7,780 bases of DNA, taken from NCBI GenBank assembly GCA_025936195.1, contig JAICTW010000100.1, positions 1-7,780 on the forward strand, written 5' to 3'. The notes beneath the pieces are model-generated. The model was not told where the DNA came from. It was given only the letters and a program-made list of their open reading frames with translations, and searched no databases. Each line of letters opens with the position of its first letter. Positions within the stretch are counted from its first letter, which is position 1. Below, one piece after another: positions 6,158-7,780 of this stretch. The stretch comes from Flavisolibacter sp. GTDB lineage: Bacteria > Bacteroidota > Bacteroidia > Chitinophagales > Chitinophagaceae. Position numbers and translations under genes: made by a program.

Positions 6158-7087
6158 ATGCAGGGTATTGTTCATAGATCTACCGGTAGCTGGTACAATG
6201 TAAAAGAGGAGTCGGGAAAAATGTGGAGTGCCCGCATGAAAGGCGTTTTCAAATTGGATGATATTACATCCACTAATCCCATTGCCGTAGGTGATATTGT
6301 GGATTTTGAAATGGAAAATGAAAATGAGCAAACTGGGATCATCACCAAGATCCATGATCGTAAAAATCATATTAATCGTCAATCACCGCGAATAAAAAGT
6401 CAGCAGCACATTGTTGCTGCCAATATTGATCAGTCCCTGTTAATTGCCACTATTAAGGAACCGAGAACATCGCAGGGTTTCATTGATCGTTTTTTGGTGG
6501 CTTGCGAAATGTATCATGTTCCCGCCATTATTCTGTTCAATAAAATGGATCTGTATAAAGACAAGGACATTGTAAAATTTGAAAAGCTGAAAGAAGTCTA
6601 TGAGAAAATTGGCTATACAGTTCTCGGTATCAGCTTAAAACAAAATGAAAGCTTGCGAGGCATCAAAGAATTATTGAAAGATAAGATCACATTAATTAGC
6701 GGTCACAGTGGTGTAGGAAAATCCACATTTATCAATGCCATCCTTCCACATGCACAAATCAAAACACAGGATGTAAGCGGATGGAGTGGTAAAGGACAGC
6801 ACACCACCACTTTTGCCGAAATGTTTGATCTGCCTTTTGGAGGAAAAATTATTGATACGCCGGGCATGAAAGAATTTGGTTTGGTAGATGTGGAAAGACA
6901 AGAGCTATCCGGTTATTTTCCTGAAATGAGGGAACGGTTGAACGATTGCCAGTTCAATAATTGTCTTCATATAAATGAACCCGGATGCGCCGTTAAGCAG
7001 GCAGTGATTGATGGAGAAATAGATGAGGACAGGTATGTAAGCTACTTCAACATACTCGAATCCATAACCGGACACAATCTGTACTAA
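6158..7087 (+). CDS. rsgA: Ribosome small-subunit-dependent GTPase RsgA
   Basis: This 309-residue cytoplasmic GTPase helps late maturation of the 30S subunit, binding near the decoding centre and releasing on GTP hydrolysis. The domains are in the usual order: an N-terminal OB fold (1-75), a circularly permuted GTPase with G4 NKMD (128-131) before G1 GHSGVGKS (182-189), switch residues GKGQHTTT (211-218), G3 DTPG (233-236), and a C-terminal zinc module with Cys264, Cys269, His271 and Cys277. All are intact. The permuted motif order and the zinc residues make the assignment secure. The ATG comes one base after the batA stop, so it is almost surely cotranscribed and perhaps translationally coupled with the Bat genes. 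The TAA stop overlaps the convergent downstream gene by four bases. A housekeeping GTPase at the end of a Bat string may simply be packing; a functional link is not shown. Confidence 0.97.
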   Translation: MQGIVHRSTGSWYNVKEESGKMWSARMKGVFKLDDITSTNPIAVGDIVDFEMENENEQTGIITKIHDRKNHINRQSPRIKSQQHIVAANIDQSLLIATIKEPRTSQGFIDRFLVACEMYHVPAIILFNKMDLYKDKDIVKFEKLKEVYEKIGYTVLGISLKQNESLRGIKELLKDKITLISGHSGVGKSTFINAILPHAQIKTQDVSGWSGKGQHTTTFAEMFDLPFGGKIIDTPGMKEFGLVDVERQELSGYFPEMRERLNDCQFNNCLHINEPGCAVKQAVIDGEIDEDRYVSYFNILESITGHNLY

Positions 7088-7416
7088 GCAATATGTCTAT
7101 GCATATCAACCGTCATCAATTTTCCCTGCAGAACATTTGCTAATTCCACAACTGCTTTGTTATCTCTTCTTCGTGCATCCTTTATTCTTGTGGGGAAAAC
7201 AGAAATGCCATTGTAAATGCTGTATTGTAAGGTCAGTTGGTGATTGCTTAATGTAAAATCCCAGCTGATGGCATCAAAGTCATCTTCCTTGTTGGTGAAG
7301 ATCACCTGGAGATCGTCGCTTAAAATATCAGCGATCTGGTAAAATCTTTTCAAACCACCATCGCCGTCAATTACGGCTTCTGTACAACCCAATGTTGTTC
7401 GTAGGGTGAGACTCAT
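7084..7416 (-). CDS. Small protein of unknown function (110 residues)
   Basis: I do not recognise this family. The protein is 110 residues, soluble-looking, without a signal peptide or membrane segment, and acidic in the middle (TNKEDDFDAISWDFTLSNHQ, 41-60) and basic near KDARRRDNK. Alternating hydrophobics (LTLQYSIYNGISVF) suggest a beta-sheet core, followed by a helix KAVVELANVLQGKL. Codon use and base composition match neighbouring genes, and no competing frame fits, which supports a real gene. The stop TAG (7084-7086) lies within the rsgA stop region, so the two genes overlap tail to tail by four bases. It starts at ATG 7416, 35-50 bases from a strong palindrome (7436-7451), and lies 76 bases downstream of the small lipoprotein gene on the same strand. 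Confidence 0.75.
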   Translation of the reverse strand: MSLTLRTTLGCTEAVIDGDGGLKRFYQIADILSDDLQVIFTNKEDDFDAISWDFTLSNHQLTLQYSIYNGISVFPTRIKDARRRDNKAVVELANVLQGKLMTVDMHRHIA

Positions 7417-7435
7417 ATAGCGTCATTTTAAATAG

Positions 7436-7451
7436 TAAGTAATATTACTTA
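7436..7451. promoter_or_regulatory. 16-bp perfect palindrome upstream of the 110-residue gene, possible operator
   Basis: TAAGTAATATTACTTA is its own reverse complement, and pairing continues to 7433-7454 (TA/TA) past one mismatch. It is centred about 28 bases before the ATG of the minus-strand gene at 7416. A perfect symmetric site with AT-rich core at this distance suits a dimeric transcription factor or a promoter overlap. No clean TAnnTTTG box was found nearby, so promoter placement is open. Confidence 0.5.
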
Positions 7452-7457
7452 ATAGAC

Positions 7458-7489
7458 AACGGAACGAACCGTTTTGTTGCATTATGCAA
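7458..7489. terminator. Two small inverted repeats just past the small lipoprotein gene; possible transcript end
   Basis: TTGCAT (7477-7482) and ATGCAA (7484-7489) form a near-perfect palindrome four bases beyond the minus-strand stop at 7493. AACGG (7458-7462) and CCGTT (7469-7473) form a 5-bp stem with a six-base loop. Stems are short, and on the minus strand no T-run follows, so a strong intrinsic terminator is not supported. On the plus strand the second stem is followed by TTGTTG. Confidence 0.25.
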
Positions 7490-7492
7490 TCG

Positions 7493-7678
7493 TTATGCCT
7501 TAAATTTTCCGGCCTTTCTTTGTTCTTTTTTAGACATGTCCAATACCCGCTCGGCGCCAACGTTCCGTCCATTGCTTGGACAGCCGCGTTTACGTTGAAA
7601 AAGGTTGCTGGTAAAACTGCATGAAGTAACAAGAAATGAAATACTGGAGAGAATAAAGATGTAACGTACAGTTTTCAT
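7493..7678 (-). CDS. Small lipoprotein with conserved CPSNGRNVGAE motif
   Basis: This 61-residue protein starts with a clear lipoprotein signal: MKTVR, a hydrophobic stretch, then LVTSC with Cys20 as the lipidation site. The mature part is only about 42 residues. It contains GCPSNGRNVGAERVL (33-47) and a basic C-terminus ending KKEQRKAGKFKA. This recalls a family of very short Bacteroidota lipoproteins carrying a CPxNGxNxGAE-type motif and a KFK-like tail; that likeness is from memory and unverified, and no function is known. The ATG at 7678 is chosen because it begins the complete signal peptide. It is read leftward, 41 bases after the stop of the upstream partial gene (7720) and 76 bases before the 110-residue gene, so the three may form one transcript. 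A longer-looking reading frame at 7423-7632 on the same strand overlaps it and lacks protein-like features. Confidence 0.8.
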   Translation of the reverse strand: MKTVRYIFILSSISFLVTSCSFTSNLFQRKRGCPSNGRNVGAERVLDMSKKEQRKAGKFKA

Positions 7679-7719
7679 TTGATTACGGTTTCTATAAAGA
7701 TAAAACCAAATATTGAAGA

Positions 7720-7780
7720 TTAAAACGGTTCGGACGCTTTATTTACAGCGGCAAACCATTTGGCATAGCCGACATAGTTA
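7720..7780 (-). CDS. C-terminal end of an unidentified gene entering from the right edge
   Basis: On the minus strand, one frame is open from the window edge (first full codon 7777-7779) to a TAA at 7720-7722 and reads NYVGYAKWFAAVNKASEPF. The residue mix (aromatics, Ala, a helix-like KWFAAVNKA) looks like genuine coding sequence, whereas at least one other minus frame stops immediately. Only 19 codons are visible, so the product cannot be named. It is followed 41 bases later by the small lipoprotein gene on the same strand. Confidence 0.55.
   Translation of the reverse strand, partial: NYVGYAKWFAAVNKASEPF

Noticed and set aside
2283..7087. The MoxR/DUF58/BatD/BatA string as a new defence or toxin system.
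   Set aside because: All members match a known chromosomal MoxR/Bat arrangement, and no effector, nuclease or mobile gene is present.
7423..7632. A 69-codon minus-strand frame overlapping the small lipoprotein gene.
   Set aside because: It competes with a frame that has a signal peptide, lipobox and recognisable motif, and it runs through the palindromes of the spacer.

Overview
The window looks like chromosome of a Bacteroidota species, probably near Chitinophagaceae or related Sphingobacteriia-like lineages (the family is inference). The evidence is moderately AT-rich DNA, almost no Shine-Dalgarno sequences, a TAnnTTTG-type promoter element, lipoproteins with lysines after the lipidated cysteine, and a moxR/DUF58/BatD-like/BatA cluster of Bacteroidota type. 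No tRNA, rRNA, CRISPR array, transposase or phage gene was found, and no gene-free stretch exceeds 300 bases.

Layout. Positions 1-1679 (+) hold the 3' part of nadE, the glutamine-dependent NAD+ synthetase. Its linker between the amidase and synthetase domains carries a repeat-rich, palindrome-bearing in-frame insertion of about 204 bp. Positions 1680-2138 (-) encode a lipocalin-like lipoprotein that abuts nadE tail to tail with no spacer. A 144-bp divergent region (2139-2282) carries a good candidate promoter for the rightward genes.

Positions 2283-7087 (+) form a tight gene string: moxR (AAA+ ATPase), a DUF58 protein, a BatD-like membrane protein, batA (membrane-anchored von Willebrand A protein) and rsgA (ribosome-assembly GTPase). 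The batD-like and batA genes overlap in TAATG, batA and rsgA are one base apart, and moxR and DUF58 are 17 bases apart. The only larger gap, 96 bp between the DUF58 and BatD-like genes, contains a perfect 14-bp inverted repeat. The first four genes are the known core of MoxR/Bat systems: a hexameric ATPase chaperone working with VWA/MIDAS-type partners at the inner membrane and periplasm. The exact substrate is not known from sequence. Genes batB, batC and batE do not follow batA here.

Positions 7084-7780 (-) hold an unrecognised 110-residue protein overlapping rsgA tail to tail by 4 bp, a palindrome-rich spacer, a 61-residue lipoprotein, and the last 19 codons of another gene running in from the right edge.

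I see no clearly new multi-gene system. The most unusual structures are the insertion in nadE with flanking near-duplicate sequence, and the perfect inverted repeat inside the Bat operon.
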